The notes below the pieces were generated by a model. That model was not told the DNA's origin. It made no database searches and saw only the letters and a list, made by a program, of their open reading frames with translations. Made by a program: the position numbers and the translations under genes. From Streptomyces sp. WM4235 (lineage in GTDB: Bacteria > Actinomycetota > Actinomycetes > Streptomycetales > Streptomycetaceae), in assembly GCF_001279725.1 (NCBI RefSeq), contig NZ_LGDE01000457.1, positions 1-24,408 on the forward strand: a stretch of DNA of 24,408 bases, written 5' to 3'. Positions 7,787 through 16,883 of this stretch are shown one piece after another (the stretch's first letter is position 1; every line of letters starts with the position of its first letter).

Positions 7787-10005
7787 TTGTCGGAGTCGTC
7801 CTTGTCAGCGTCGGCGTCGGCCGCTTCGCCCTCGACCACGGGGACGAGGGAGAGCTTGCCGCGGGAGTCGATCTCGGCGATCTCGACCTGGACCTTGGTG
7901 CCGACCGCGAGCACGTCCTCGACGTTCTCCACGCGCTTGCCACCGGCGAGCTTGCGGATCTGCGAGATGTGCAGCAGGCCGTCCTTGCCGGGCATGAGGG
8001 AGACGAAGGCACCGAAGGTGGTGGTCTTGACGACCGTACCCAGGTAGCGCTCGCCGACCTCCGGCATGGTCGGGTTGGCGATCTGGTTGATCGTGGCGCG
8101 GGCGGCCTCGGCGGCCGGGCCGTCGGCGGCACCGATGTAGATGGTGCCGTCGTCCTCGATCGTGATCTCGGCGCCGGTGTCCTCCTGGATCTGGTTGATC
8201 ATCTTACCCTTGGGGCCGATGACCTCACCGATCTTGTCCACCGGGATCTTGACGGTGATGATCCGGGGGGCGTTGGGGGACATCTCGTCCGGCGTGTCGA
8301 TCGCTTCCATCATCACGTCGAGGATGTGGAGGCGGGCGTCGCGGGCCTGCTTGAGGGCGGCGGCCAGAACCGAGGCCGGGATGCCGTCGAGCTTGGTGTC
8401 CAGCTGAAGCGCGGTGACGAACTCCTTGGTGCCGGCGACCTTGAAGTCCATGTCGCCGAAGGCGTCCTCCGCACCGAGGATGTCGGTGAGGGCGACGTAG
8501 TGGGTCTTGCCGTCGATCTCCTGGGAGATCAGACCCATGGCGATGCCGGCGACGGGGGCCTTGAGGGGCACACCGGCGTTCAGCAGCGACATGGTGGAGG
8601 CGCAGACCGAGCCCATGGACGTCGAGCCGTTGGAGCCGAGGGCCTCGGACACCTGACGGATCGCGTAGGGGAACTCCTCGCGGGTCGGGAGGACCGGCAC
8701 GATCGCGCGCTCGGCGAGCGCGCCGTGGCCGATCTCGCGGCGCTTCGGCGAACCGACGCGGCCGGTCTCGCCGACGGAGTACGGCGGGAAGTTGTAGTTG
8801 TGCATGTAGCGCTTGCGGGTCACCGGGGAGAGGGTGTCCAGCTGCTGCTCCATACGGAGCATGTTGAGGGTGGTGACGCCCAGGATCTGGGTCTCGCCAC
8901 GCTCGAACAGCGCCGAGCCGTGCACGCGCGGGATGGCCTCGACCTCGGCGGCGAGGGTACGGATGTCCGTGATCCCGCGGCCGTCGATGCGGACCTTGTC
9001 CTTGATGACGCGCTCGCGCACCAGGGCCTTGGTCAGGCTGCGGTAGGCGGCGGAGATCTCCTTCTCGCGGCCCTCGAAGGCCGGGAGGAGCTTCTCGGCG
9101 GCGATCTCCTTGACGCGGTCCAGCTCGGCCTCGCGGTCCTGCTTGCCCGCGATGGTCAGCGCCTGGGAGAGCTCGCCCTTGACGGCGGCCGAGAGGGCCT
9201 CGTACACGTCGTCCTGGTAGTCCAGGAAGACCGGGAACTCGCCCTCGGGCTTGGCGGCCTTGGCGGCCAGGTCGGCCTGGGCCTTGCAGAGGACCTTGAT
9301 GAAGGGCTTCGAGGCGTCGAGGCCGGCGGCCACGACCTCCTCGGTCGGCGCCTCGGCGCCGCCCTTGACCAGGGCGATGGTCTTCTCGGTGGCCTCGGCC
9401 TCGACCATCATGATCGCGACGTCGCCGTCCTCCAGGACGCGACCCGCGACGACCATGTCGAAGACGGCGTCCTCGAGCTCGGTGTGCGTCGGGAAGGCGA
9501 CCCACTGGCCGCGGATCAGCGCGACGCGGACGCCGCCGATCGGGCCGGAGAAGGGCAGGCCGGCCAGCTGGGTGGACGCGGAGGCGGCGTTGATCGCCAC
9601 GACGTCGTACAGGTGGTCGGGGTTGAGCGCCATGATCGTCGCGACGACCTGGATCTCGTTGCGCAGGCCCTTCTTGAAGGACGGGCGCAGCGGGCGGTCG
9701 ATCAGGCGGCAGGTGAGGATCGCGTCCTCGGAGGGCCGGCCCTCGCGACGGAAGAAGGAGCCGGGGATCTTGCCGGCCGCGTACTGCCGCTCCTCGACGT
9801 CCACCGTGAGGGGGAAGAAGTCGAGCTGGTCCTTGGGCTTCTTCGACGCGGTGGTGGCGGACAGCACCATCGTGTCGTCGTCCAGGTAGGCAACGGCGGA
9901 GCCGGCGGCCTGGCGGGCCAGACGGCCCGTCTCGAAGCGGATGGTGCGGGTGCCGAAGGAACCGTTGTCAATGACGGCCTCGGCGTAGTGGGTCTCGTTC
10001 TCCAC
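7783..10005 (-). CDS. pnp: Polyribonucleotide nucleotidyltransferase (PNPase)
   Basis: This 740 aa phosphorolytic 3'-to-5' exoribonuclease can also add 3' tails; in Streptomyces it makes RNA tails in place of a PAP I. It contains two RNase PH-like halves ([23 protein letters not shown] region; [22 protein letters not shown] region), a KH domain at about 581-642 (GPKG loop at about 596) and an S1 domain from about 651 ([15 protein letters not shown]). An Asp/Lys-rich tail ends it. I chose the GTG at 10005 (reads [11 protein letters not shown]), which is where characterised Streptomyces PNPase begins. An in-frame ATG at 10020 with GGAG upstream would add five residues. It lies downstream of rpsO, with an RNase III-type hairpin in its leader. 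Confidence 0.96.
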   Translation of the reverse strand: MENETHYAEAVIDNGSFGTRTIRFETGRLARQAAGSAVAYLDDDTMVLSATTASKKPKDQLDFFPLTVDVEERQYAAGKIPGSFFRREGRPSEDAILTCRLIDRPLRPSFKKGLRNEIQVVATIMALNPDHLYDVVAINAASASTQLAGLPFSGPIGGVRVALIRGQWVAFPTHTELEDAVFDMVVAGRVLEDGDVAIMMVEAEATEKTIALVKGGAEAPTEEVVAAGLDASKPFIKVLCKAQADLAAKAAKPEGEFPVFLDYQDDVYEALSAAVKGELSQALTIAGKQDREAELDRVKEIAAEKLLPAFEGREKEISAAYRSLTKALVRERVIKDKVRIDGRGITDIRTLAAEVEAIPRVHGSALFERGETQILGVTTLNMLRMEQQLDTLSPVTRKRYMHNYNFPPYSVGETGRVGSPKRREIGHGALAERAIVPVLPTREEFPYAIRQVSEALGSNGSTSMGSVCASTMSLLNAGVPLKAPVAGIAMGLISQEIDGKTHYVALTDILGAEDAFGDMDFKVAGTKEFVTALQLDTKLDGIPASVLAAALKQARDARLHILDVMMEAIDTPDEMSPNAPRIITVKIPVDKIGEVIGPKGKMINQIQEDTGAEITIEDDGTIYIGAADGPAAEAARATINQIANPTMPEVGERYLGTVVKTTTFGAFVSLMPGKDGLLHISQIRKLAGGKRVENVEDVLAVGTKVQVEIAEIDSRGKLSLVPVVEGEAADADADKDDSDK

Positions 10006-10031
10006 TAGCGATATCTCCATTTTCGTCGTCT

Positions 10032-10060
10032 CCGTCCGCCACCCGTGTGGTGACGAACGG
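10032..10060 (-). promoter_or_regulatory. Stem-loop in the pnp leader, probable RNase III processing site
   Basis: On the minus-strand RNA, CCGUUCGUCACC and GGUGGCGGACGG pair over 12 positions, two of them G-U wobbles, around the loop ACACG. The stem ends just before the pnp ribosome-binding region. From the literature, the Streptomyces rpsO-pnp intergenic stem-loop is cut by RNase III; this hairpin is the best match by place and shape. The compensating wobbles suggest selection for RNA structure. Confidence 0.7.
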
Positions 10061-10244
10061 TGTTGGAGAAGCGCTCCTGGCGTGCGGGCCGGTCTTCGAT
10101 CGAAGCACCCGGTTCGTTGCCCTCGCTGGGCTTTCCGGATGCCACTACCGAGGACCGGCGGCGTAGGGAGGGCGCTCCTCCTCTTCGGTTGTGCGCGTGT
10201 GCTTCCAGACTACAAAGCGTGTGGCGCGTCGCGCACGTACAGCA

Positions 10245-10281
10245 AAGGGAGCGGCCCCCTCAGTGTGGGAACCGCTCCCTT
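10245..10281 (-). terminator. Hairpin terminator after rpsO
   Basis: Arms AAGGGAGCGG (10245-10254) and CCGCTCCCTT (10272-10281) pair over 10 bp with a 17-base loop, about 10 nt beyond the rpsO stop. In Streptomyces, rpsO and pnp are partly co-transcribed by read-through here. The remaining sequence 10061-10244 holds no gene that I can support; a pnp promoter probably lies there but I see no convincing -35/-10 pair. Confidence 0.75.
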
Positions 10282-10291
10282 CACAGCGTCT

Positions 10292-10579
10292 TTACTTGGC
10301 GCCGGCCGCACCGCGGCGGATGCCGAGGCGCTCGACCAGCGTACGGAAGCGCTGGATGTCCTTCTTGGCCAGGTACTGCAGCAGGCGGCGACGCTGGCCG
10401 ACCAGGATCAGCAGACCACGACGGGAGTGGTGGTCGTGCTTGTGGGTCTTGAGGTGCTCGGTCAGGTCCGAGATGCGGCGGGAGAGCATCGCGACCTGAA
10501 CCTCGGGGGAGCCGGTGTCGCCCTCCTTGGCACCAAATTCTTCGATGAGCTGCTTCTTCGTTGCGGCGTCGAGCGGCAC
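10292..10579 (-). CDS. rpsO: 30S ribosomal protein S15
   Basis: This 95 aa protein binds 16S rRNA helices near the central domain early in 30S assembly. The family core is unmistakable: GDTGSPEVQ, then [16 protein letters not shown], then RRRLLQYL. It ends in the actinobacterial tail [11 protein letters not shown]. The GTG at 10579 is preceded by CGAGGAG at ideal spacing; the open frame runs further upstream but without family similarity. rpsO is the first gene of the rpsO-pnp pair. Its leader carries a possible regulatory hairpin. Confidence 0.97.
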   Translation of the reverse strand: MPLDAATKKQLIEEFGAKEGDTGSPEVQVAMLSRRISDLTEHLKTHKHDHHSRRGLLILVGQRRRLLQYLAKKDIQRFRTLVERLGIRRGAAGAK

Positions 10580-10617
10580 GCGTACTCCTCGTGATAGGTC
10601 TTCGTTGCCACCGAGTG

Positions 10618-10639
10618 CCCCAGGTCGAATTCTCTGGGG
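10618..10639 (-). promoter_or_regulatory. Hairpin in the rpsO 5' leader, possible S15 autoregulatory element
   Basis: Arms CCCCAG (10618-10623) and CTGGGG (10634-10639) form a 6 bp stem with a ten-base loop, about 40 nt before the rpsO start. S15 represses its own message through leader structures in several phyla, with unrelated folds in each. That this stem has the role is inference from position only. Confidence 0.35.
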
Positions 10640-10734
10640 ATCTTCCGTTACTCGGGAGGCGGGGTCCGCTGAGCGCAGCCTCCAGAGGACCTCCGGGAGC
10701 GCGTACACAAACGGCCGTCACACAGCGTACCAGG

Positions 10735-10751
10735 CTGCCGGGTCCCGGCAG
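10735..10751 (-). terminator. Short hairpin after eccD
   Basis: CTGCCGG (10735-10741) and CCGGCAG (10745-10751) pair over 7 bp with a 3-base loop, directly after the eccD stop. It is the only structure separating the secretion locus from rpsO. Confidence 0.5.
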
Positions 10752-10753
10752 TC

Positions 10754-12265
10754 TCAGCTGGTGAGAGCGCGGGCCCGGGAGTAGACGTCGAGCACGGCCA
10801 GGGTCAGCGGGACCAGGCTGAGCAGCACCGCGGCCTCGGTGAGGTCGAGCATCCGTCCCCAGAAGGGTGACAGACCCTTGCGCGGGATGACAAGCGCAAT
10901 ACCGGTGAGGAGGACCGCGCCGGCGGCGACGGCGGCCGAGAGCCAGATCGCGCGGAGGTCCAGGCCGCCGCGGTCGCCGTGGAGCAGGAGCTCCGCGACG
11001 AGGTCGGCCGGCGGGTGCAGGGCGAGCCCCAGGACGAGCAGGGCGACGGCGGCGAGGCCGGCGGCGAGGGCGCACACCACCTGTGAGGTGTAGCGGAAGA
11101 GCCGGGCCCGGAGCAGCATGGCGAGGCCGGCGGTCAGGGCGAGCAGCCGGCCCCAGGTGTCGTCGGAGAAGCCGAGGACCGCGGCGGCGCCCACGGCGAC
11201 GGCCGCGCAGCCACCGACGAGGCCGAGCAGCATCTCGTGGCCCCGGCGGGCCTGGACGGCGATGGCCTCGGCGTCGAGGGCGGCCGGGTCGCGCCGGGCC
11301 TCGGCGGCGGGATCGGTCGGGGCGCCGGTGGGCCGGGGCTCGTGGTGGTCCGGGATCTCGTGGTCGCCGGCGGAGCTCTGCGGGGCGGCGTAGCCGATGG
11401 GCAGTCGGGCGAAGCGCGCGGAGAGGCCGGGGAGGAAGGCGACGAGGCCCACGGCGACGGGGGCGCAGACGGCGGCCGTGGCGGTGGCGGAGCCCTCGGT
11501 GGCGATGGCCGCGAAGGCGGCGAGGGTGCCGGTGGCGGCCAGGAAGGTGGCCGCGACGAAGGGGGCGTCGCCGTTCGGGGTGAGGGCGACCAGGGCGACG
11601 GCGGCGACGAGGGCGCAGAGGCAGCCGAGGAGGAACTGGAGGCGGCCGGGTCCCTGGCCGGCCGCGGGCGCGACGATGGCGGAGCCGGCGATCAGCAGGT
11701 GCGGGAGGGCGGCGAGGCCGAGGGCGACGGCGGAGCCCCGGTCGCCGTACACCCGGGCGCGGACGCCGGCGGTGGCGACCAGCAGGACGGCGACGGCGCC
11801 GGCGATGACGCCGGGCAGGCCGTGCATGTCGTGGCGGACCGGGTCGGCGTACCAGAGGACGAAGCCGAGCAGGACGAGCAGGACGGAGGCGCCGGCCAGG
11901 CCCGCGCCGCGCAGCATGTCGTCGCTCCAGCGGTGGCGGTCGCGGACGACGGCCGAGGCGACGGCGTCGGAGACGTCGTCGAAGACGGCGGGCGGCAGGG
12001 ACTCGGCGAAGGGGCGCAGGCTGAGCACCTCGCCGTCGAGGACCTGCTGGGCGGCGAGGGTGCGGGCGCCGTCGAGGACGACGCCGGAGCGGCGTACGAG
12101 GTGGAAGCCGGTCGGTGCGCCGACGGGCTGGGTCTGGCCGGTGAGGCGCAGCAGTTCGGGGTAGACGTCGGCGACGGCGATGTCCTCGGGGAGGGCCACG
12201 TCTATCCGGCTGTCCGGGGCCACGACGGTGACCCTGCAGAAACCCGTCGCCTCGGCCGTACTCAC
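10754..12265 (-). CDS. eccD: Type VII secretion integral membrane protein EccD
   Basis: This 503 aa protein has an N-terminal ubiquitin-like (YukD) domain of about 90 residues (starting FCRVTVVAPDSRIDVALP), a short cytosolic linker, and 11 strongly hydrophobic segments from about residue 120 to the end. A hydrophilic His/Pro/Asp-rich loop (DHEIPDHHEPRPTGAP) follows the sixth helix. This is the EccD architecture, the central channel-like subunit of the ESX membrane complex. The GTG at 12265 is chosen because the ubiquitin-like fold starts directly after it; its ribosome-binding site is weak (AGGGGG). It is divergent from eccC, with a 207-bp shared promoter region. Confidence 0.94.
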   Translation of the reverse strand: MSTAEATGFCRVTVVAPDSRIDVALPEDIAVADVYPELLRLTGQTQPVGAPTGFHLVRRSGVVLDGARTLAAQQVLDGEVLSLRPFAESLPPAVFDDVSDAVASAVVRDRHRWSDDMLRGAGLAGASVLLVLLGFVLWYADPVRHDMHGLPGVIAGAVAVLLVATAGVRARVYGDRGSAVALGLAALPHLLIAGSAIVAPAAGQGPGRLQFLLGCLCALVAAVALVALTPNGDAPFVAATFLAATGTLAAFAAIATEGSATATAAVCAPVAVGLVAFLPGLSARFARLPIGYAAPQSSAGDHEIPDHHEPRPTGAPTDPAAEARRDPAALDAEAIAVQARRGHEMLLGLVGGCAAVAVGAAAVLGFSDDTWGRLLALTAGLAMLLRARLFRYTSQVVCALAAGLAAVALLVLGLALHPPADLVAELLLHGDRGGLDLRAIWLSAAVAAGAVLLTGIALVIPRKGLSPFWGRMLDLTEAAVLLSLVPLTLAVLDVYSRARALTS

Positions 12266-12343
12266 CTGTGTGCCCCCTGGTTGGCGTGTCCGGCCGTGCG
12301 CGTGCGCGGGCCGAGTTCGCGGTTGCGCATGCCGCGCGCGGTC

Positions 12344-12375
12344 ACCCTACCGGGCCGCCGCGGGAGGGTCGGCAA
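12344..12375 (-). promoter_or_regulatory. Candidate eccD promoter, TTGCCG-20-TAGGGT
   Basis: On the minus strand TTGCCG (12370-12375) and TAGGGT (12344-12349) are separated by 20 bp, about 80 nt before the eccD start. The spacer is longer than the usual 17-18. The same hexamer and spacing occur before eccE. The box overlaps the eccC -10 candidate region, so the two promoters are almost back to back. Confidence 0.35.
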
Positions 12376-12376
12376 G

Positions 12377-12382
12377 TAGGAT
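12377..12382 (+). promoter_or_regulatory. Candidate -10 box for eccC
   Basis: TAGGAT is close to the Streptomyces housekeeping -10 consensus and lies 90 bp before the eccC GTG. No matching -35 is seen. A GGGGAGTCCCC inverted repeat follows shortly downstream (around 12394-12405). Confidence 0.35.
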
Positions 12383-12472
12383 CGCCGTCGCGCGGGGGAG
12401 TCCCCCTCCGTGTCCGGGACTTGGGGGCGCCGGTTGCGACGTCCCGTCCGTTTTCAAGGGATTGATGCTCCG

Positions 12473-15400
12473 GTGAGCCAGATCGTCGTGAAGCGCCCGC
12501 CCCGGGCGCTGCCGCCCGAAGTCCCTTCGGAGGAACTGAGGCTGGAGGCGCCGCCGGAACTGCCGCGCGGGCAGCAGGAGGGCATGCTGATGCAGCTCCT
12601 GCCGATGCTCGGCATGGGTTCGTCGGTCGTCTTCTTCTTCATGCCGGGCGCGGCGCCGTTCATGCGGATCATGGGCGTGCTGATGCTGGTGTCGACCGTG
12701 GGCATGGTGATCGCCCAGCTGGTGCGTCATCGGCGCGGTACGCAGGGGCAAATGGCCGACGTGCGCCGGGACTACATGAAGTACCTGGCGCAGACCCGGC
12801 GGCAGGTGCGCAGGACGGCGCGGGCGCAGCGCGACGCGCAGTTGTATCTGCACCCGGCCCCGGAGCAGTTGTGGTCGGTGGTGGCCGAGGGGTCGCGGCT
12901 GTGGGAACGGCGGGTCGGGGACGCGGACTTCGGGCAGGCGCGGCTGGGCTTGGGCGCGCAGCGGTTGGCGACCGCGTTGGTGGCTCCGGACACGGCGCCG
13001 GTGGACGAGCTGGAGCCGCTGACGGCGGGCGCGATGCAGCGGTTCCTGAAGGTGCACTCCTCGTTGGACGGGCTGCCGGTGGCGGTGTCGATCCGGGCGT
13101 TCTACCACGTGACGGTGTCCGGGGAGACGGAGTCGGCGCGCGGGACGGCGCGGGCGTTGGTGGCGCAACTGGCGACGTTGCACTCCCCCGAGGACCTGAT
13201 GGTGGCCGTGGTGGCCGCGCCGGGTGCGGTGCCCTCGTGGGACTGGACGAAGTGGTTGCCGCACACGCAGGTGCCCGGTCAGGTGGACGGGGCCGGCACG
13301 AAGCGGCTGTTCGGTGACGACCTGGGTGAGCTGGAGGGGTTGTTGGCGTCGCGGCTGGAGGGGCGGCCGCGCTTCAGCCGGGAGGTCTCCCCCGTGTTGG
13401 ACCAGCCGCACCTGGTGGTCGTGCTGGACGGGGGGATCGTGCCCCCGGATTCGGTGTTCGCGGCGGTGGAGGGCCTCCAGGGGGTCACCGTCGTCGAGGT
13501 GGTCGCGGGCGAGCTCGACGAGCCGCGCGGCGGCTTGTCCGTGGTGGTGCGGCCGGGTCGGTTGCGGCTGGAGTCGGGCGCCGGCGTCGCCTACGAGGGG
13601 GTGCCGGACACCCTGTCGTTGCCGGCGGCGGAGGCTCTGGCCCGACAGTTGGCGCCGCTGCGCACGGGTGGCGGTGACGAGGACGAGCCCTTGTTGGCGA
13701 ACCTGGACTTCACGGATCTGCTGAACCTGGGTGACGCGGCCTCGATCGACGTGTCGCGGACGTGGCGGCCCCGGTCGGCCGGTGAGCGGTTGCGCGTGCC
13801 GATCGGCGTGGGCGAGGACGGCTCCCCGGTGATGCTGGACCTCAAGGAGGCCGCCCAGGAGGGCATGGGTCCGCACGGTCTGTGCGTGGGTGCGACCGGT
13901 TCCGGGAAGTCGGAGCTGCTGCGGACGCTGGTGTTGGGTCTGGCGGTCACGCACACCTCGGAGACGTTGAACTTCGTCCTCGCGGACTTCAAGGGTGGTG
14001 CGACGTTCACGGGCATGGGGCAGATGCCGCACGTGGCGGCGGTGATCACCAACCTGGCGGACGACCTGACGCTCGTGGACCGCATGGGCGACTCGATCCG
14101 CGGCGAGTTGCAGCGCCGGCAGGAGCTGCTGCGGTCGGCGGGCAACTACGCGAACGTCCACGACTACGAGAAGGCGCGGGCGGCCGGCGCGCCGCTGGAG
14201 CCGTTGGCCTCGCTGGTGTTGGTCATCGACGAGTTCTCCGAACTGCTGACGGCGAAGCCCGACTTCATCGACATGTTCATCCAGATCGGTCGCATCGGGC
14301 GTTCGCTGGGCGTGCACCTGTTGCTGGCGTCGCAGCGGCTCGAGGAGGGGAAGCTGCGCGGGCTGGACACGTACCTCTCGTACCGGGTGGGTCTGCGGAC
14401 GTTCTCGGCGGCCGAGTCGCGGACCGCGCTCGGGGTGCCCGACGCCTACCACCTGCCGTCGGTGCCGGGTTCGGGGTACCTGAAGTTCGGTACGGACGAG
14501 ATGACCCGCTTCAAGGCGGCGTACGTGTCGGGCACCTACCGTTCGGGCGGGCCCGACCTGTCGGTGGGGCTGTTCCCGTTGGAGCGGCGGCCCGTGCGCT
14601 TCACGGCGGCGCCGGTGCCGGTGGTGTACGCGGCGCCGGACCCGGCGTACCTGGCGGCGCAGGCGGCCGCGCAGGGGGACGACGCCCTGGCGGACACCGT
14701 GCTGGACGTGATCGTGGGCCGGCTGGAGGGTCAGGGCGTGCCGGCGCACCAGGTGTGGCTGCCGCCGCTCGACCAGGCACCGCCGCTGGACCAGTTGCTG
14801 CCGGCCCTGGCCCCGTCGGCGGAGCGCGGGTTGCACGCGCAGGGGTACACGCGGCCCGGCGGGCTCGTCGTGCCGCTCGGCCTGATCGACAAGCCGTTCG
14901 AGCAGCGGCGTGAGGTGTTGTACCGGGACTTCTCCGGTGCGGCGGGCCACATGATGGTGGTGGGCGGTCCGCAGTCGGGCAAGTCGACGCTGATGCGTAC
15001 GTTGATCTCCTCGTTCGCGTTGACGCACACCCCGCGCGAGGTGCAGTTCTACGGTCTGGACTTCGGCGGCGGCAGCCTCTCGTCGGTCGCGGAGCTGCCG
15101 CACGTGGGTGGGATCGCCTCGCGGCTCGATCCGGAGCGGGTGCGCCGGGCGGTCGCGGAGGTCGCGGGCATCCTCGATCGGCGCGAGGAGTTCTTCCGCG
15201 CCAACGGCATCGACTCGATGGGCACCTACCGTCGGCGGCGCGCGGCGGGCGAGCTGCCCGGCGAGGCGTGGGGCGACGTGTTCCTGATCGTCGACGGGTG
15301 GGGCGGCTTCCGTACCGAGTACGAGGGCCTGGAGCCGGTCGTCACGGACATCGCCGCTCGCGGCCTGGGGTACGGGATCCACGTGGTGGTGACGGCCGCG

Positions 15401-16435
15401 CGCTACATGGAGGTGCGGTCCGCGCTGAAGGACCAGATGTTGAGTCGGCTGGAACTGCGGCTCGGCGACGTCATGGACTCCGAGTTCGACCGGCGGGTCG
15501 CCGCGAACGTCCCCACGGGGATGCCGGGTCGCGGTCAGGTGCCGGAGAAGCTGCACTTCCTCGGCGCGCTGCCGCGGATCGACGGTTCGCACACCGCGCA
15601 GGACCTGTCGGACGCCACGGCGGCGTTCGTGGCGGCGGTGAAGGGGGCGTGGACGGGGGCCTCGGCTCCGGGCGTGCGGCTGCTGCCGCGGCTGCTCCAC
15701 GCCGATCAGCTGCCCAAGGGCGGGGAGTACCCCTCGCGCGGGATCTCGATCGGCATCGGGGAGACGGACCTGGAGCCGGTGTTCGTCGACTTCGAGACCG
15801 ATCCGTTCTTCCTGGTCTTCGGCGAGAGCGAGTCGGGCAAGACGAACCTGCTGCGGCTCATCGCCCGGCAGATCGCCGACCGGTACACCCCCGACCAGGC
15901 CAAGCTGGTGGTCGGCGACTACCGGCGGGGGCTGCTCGGGGCGCTCCCGGAGGAGCACCTGTTGGAGTACGCGCCGATGGCGAGTTCCCTCCAGATGCAC
16001 ATGGAGGCGCTGGGCGGGGTGTTCTCCCGGCGGCAGCCGCCCGACGACGTGACCCCGCAGCAGTTGCGGGACCGCAGTTGGTGGACGGGCCCGGACGTCT
16101 TCATCATCATCGACGACTACGACCTGGTCGCGACGAGTCAGGGCAATCCGCTGGCCGCGCTGGTGGAGTTCCTGCCCTTCGCCCGGGACACGGGCGTCCG
16201 CTTCATCGTCGCCCGGAACTCGGCGGGGGCCTCGCGTTCCCTGTACGAGCCCTTCATGCAGCGGATCAAGGAGCTGGGGGCGCAGGGCGTGGTGCTGTCG
16301 GGTGATCCTTCCGAGGGCGACCTGATCGGCAGTGTCCGGCCGCGTCCGATGCCACCGGGCCGGGGCTACTACTCCTCGCGCAAGCGGGGCACGTCGTTGG
16401 TGCAGATCGGGCGGTTGCCGAACTCCGCGCCGTGA
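12473..16435 (+). CDS. eccC: Type VII secretion motor ATPase EccC (three FtsK/SpoIIIE domains)
   Basis: This 1320 aa protein has a basic cytosolic N-terminus, two membrane helices (about 39-57 and 62-83), a DUF domain, then three FtsK-like ATPase domains. The Walker A motifs are GATGSGKS (about 473-480), GGPQSGKST (831-839) and GESESGKTN (1117-1125). The first domain has a normal Walker B (VIDEF, D586/E587). The second reads IVDGW and the third IIDDY, so the catalytic glutamate is missing in both. This matches the model in which only domain 1 hydrolyses ATP and the others bind substrate. It is a single polypeptide, not split into EccCa/EccCb as in ESX-1. GTG 12473 is chosen by family start (VSQIVVKRPP); the AAGGG site is weak. 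Confidence 0.97.
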   Translation: MSQIVVKRPPRALPPEVPSEELRLEAPPELPRGQQEGMLMQLLPMLGMGSSVVFFFMPGAAPFMRIMGVLMLVSTVGMVIAQLVRHRRGTQGQMADVRRDYMKYLAQTRRQVRRTARAQRDAQLYLHPAPEQLWSVVAEGSRLWERRVGDADFGQARLGLGAQRLATALVAPDTAPVDELEPLTAGAMQRFLKVHSSLDGLPVAVSIRAFYHVTVSGETESARGTARALVAQLATLHSPEDLMVAVVAAPGAVPSWDWTKWLPHTQVPGQVDGAGTKRLFGDDLGELEGLLASRLEGRPRFSREVSPVLDQPHLVVVLDGGIVPPDSVFAAVEGLQGVTVVEVVAGELDEPRGGLSVVVRPGRLRLESGAGVAYEGVPDTLSLPAAEALARQLAPLRTGGGDEDEPLLANLDFTDLLNLGDAASIDVSRTWRPRSAGERLRVPIGVGEDGSPVMLDLKEAAQEGMGPHGLCVGATGSGKSELLRTLVLGLAVTHTSETLNFVLADFKGGATFTGMGQMPHVAAVITNLADDLTLVDRMGDSIRGELQRRQELLRSAGNYANVHDYEKARAAGAPLEPLASLVLVIDEFSELLTAKPDFIDMFIQIGRIGRSLGVHLLLASQRLEEGKLRGLDTYLSYRVGLRTFSAAESRTALGVPDAYHLPSVPGSGYLKFGTDEMTRFKAAYVSGTYRSGGPDLSVGLFPLERRPVRFTAAPVPVVYAAPDPAYLAAQAAAQGDDALADTVLDVIVGRLEGQGVPAHQVWLPPLDQAPPLDQLLPALAPSAERGLHAQGYTRPGGLVVPLGLIDKPFEQRREVLYRDFSGAAGHMMVVGGPQSGKSTLMRTLISSFALTHTPREVQFYGLDFGGGSLSSVAELPHVGGIASRLDPERVRRAVAEVAGILDRREEFFRANGIDSMGTYRRRRAAGELPGEAWGDVFLIVDGWGGFRTEYEGLEPVVTDIAARGLGYGIHVVVTAARYMEVRSALKDQMLSRLELRLGDVMDSEFDRRVAANVPTGMPGRGQVPEKLHFLGALPRIDGSHTAQDLSDATAAFVAAVKGAWTGASAPGVRLLPRLLHADQLPKGGEYPSRGISIGIGETDLEPVFVDFETDPFFLVFGESESGKTNLLRLIARQIADRYTPDQAKLVVGDYRRGLLGALPEEHLLEYAPMASSLQMHMEALGGVFSRRQPPDDVTPQQLRDRSWWTGPDVFIIIDDYDLVATSQGNPLAALVEFLPFARDTGVRFIVARNSAGASRSLYEPFMQRIKELGAQGVVLSGDPSEGDLIGSVRPRPMPPGRGYYSSRKRGTSLVQIGRLPNSAP

Positions 16436-16535
16436 GGCAGGACCGAGAAGTCGAATCGCTCCCCCACCCGCGGCGCCGGCGTCGATAATCGGGCCGGAAC
16501 GCTGCACCGCCGTCGTACGAAGGGAAGGCCGCACC

Positions 16536-16769
16536 ATGGGGTCCCAGCAGGAGAAGGACGAGCTGTACGCGCTCGACATCAGCGGCGTCGAGTGGGAGGG
16601 CCCGCCCGGGACGAGTCCCGACGAGGAGCGGGTCGAGATCGCCAAGCTGCCCGAGGGGGCGGTGGCCATGCGGTCCTCGCTGGACCGGGAGACGGTGCTG
16701 CGGTACACGGCGGCCGAGTGGGAGGCGTTCGTGCTCGGCGCCCGGGACGGCGAGTTCGACCTGCGCTGA
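16536..16769 (+). CDS. DUF397 domain protein
   Basis: This 77 aa acidic protein has a C-terminal half (VAMRSSLDRETVLRYTAAEW, then EAFVLGARDGEFD) with the hallmarks of DUF397: a short antiparallel core ending in FxxGxxDGEFD. DUF397 proteins in Streptomyces usually pair with XRE-family regulators as toxin-antitoxin-like or signalling partners; no such partner is adjacent. The N-terminal 30 residues (LYALDISGVEWEGPPGT) are unlike the common short forms. ATG 16536 has AGGGAAGG upstream. It lies 100 bp after eccC on the same strand and before a strong terminator, suggesting it is co-transcribed with eccC. Its function in secretion is unknown. Confidence 0.85.
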   Translation: MGSQQEKDELYALDISGVEWEGPPGTSPDEERVEIAKLPEGAVAMRSSLDRETVLRYTAAEWEAFVLGARDGEFDLR

Positions 16770-16793
16770 CGCCGGTGGCGTCGGGAGACGCGG

Positions 16794-16824
16794 ACGGGGC
16801 GCGCCCGGTGCGGGCGCGCCCCGT
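16794..16824. terminator. Bidirectional terminator between the DUF397 gene and esxA
   Basis: Arms ACGGGGCGCGCCC (16794-16806) and GGGCGCGCCCCGT (16812-16824) pair perfectly over 13 bp around a five-base loop. It is placed between convergent genes, 24 nt after the DUF397 stop and 59 nt after the esxA stop. Confidence 0.85.
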
Positions 16825-16851
16825 TCGGGCGTTCGGCGCGGGGCCTGATGT

Positions 16852-16879
16852 CGGCCACCGGCTACCGGCCACCGGCTAC
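16852..16879. repeat. Two tandem copies of a 14 bp repeat
   Basis: CGGCCACCGGCTAC occurs twice without a gap (16852-16865 and 16866-16879), followed by a partial third copy, ending four bases before the esxA stop codon. Within the unit, CCGG repeats create weak self-complementarity. It may be a slippage product in the 3' untranslated region. Confidence 0.8.
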
Positions 16880-16883
16880 CGGC

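Noticed and set aside
12347..16858. 1503-codon open frame on the minus strand across eccC
   Set aside because: It is the antisense shadow of the GC-rich eccC gene, with Arg/His/Gln-rich low-complexity translation, no domain and no ribosome-binding site.
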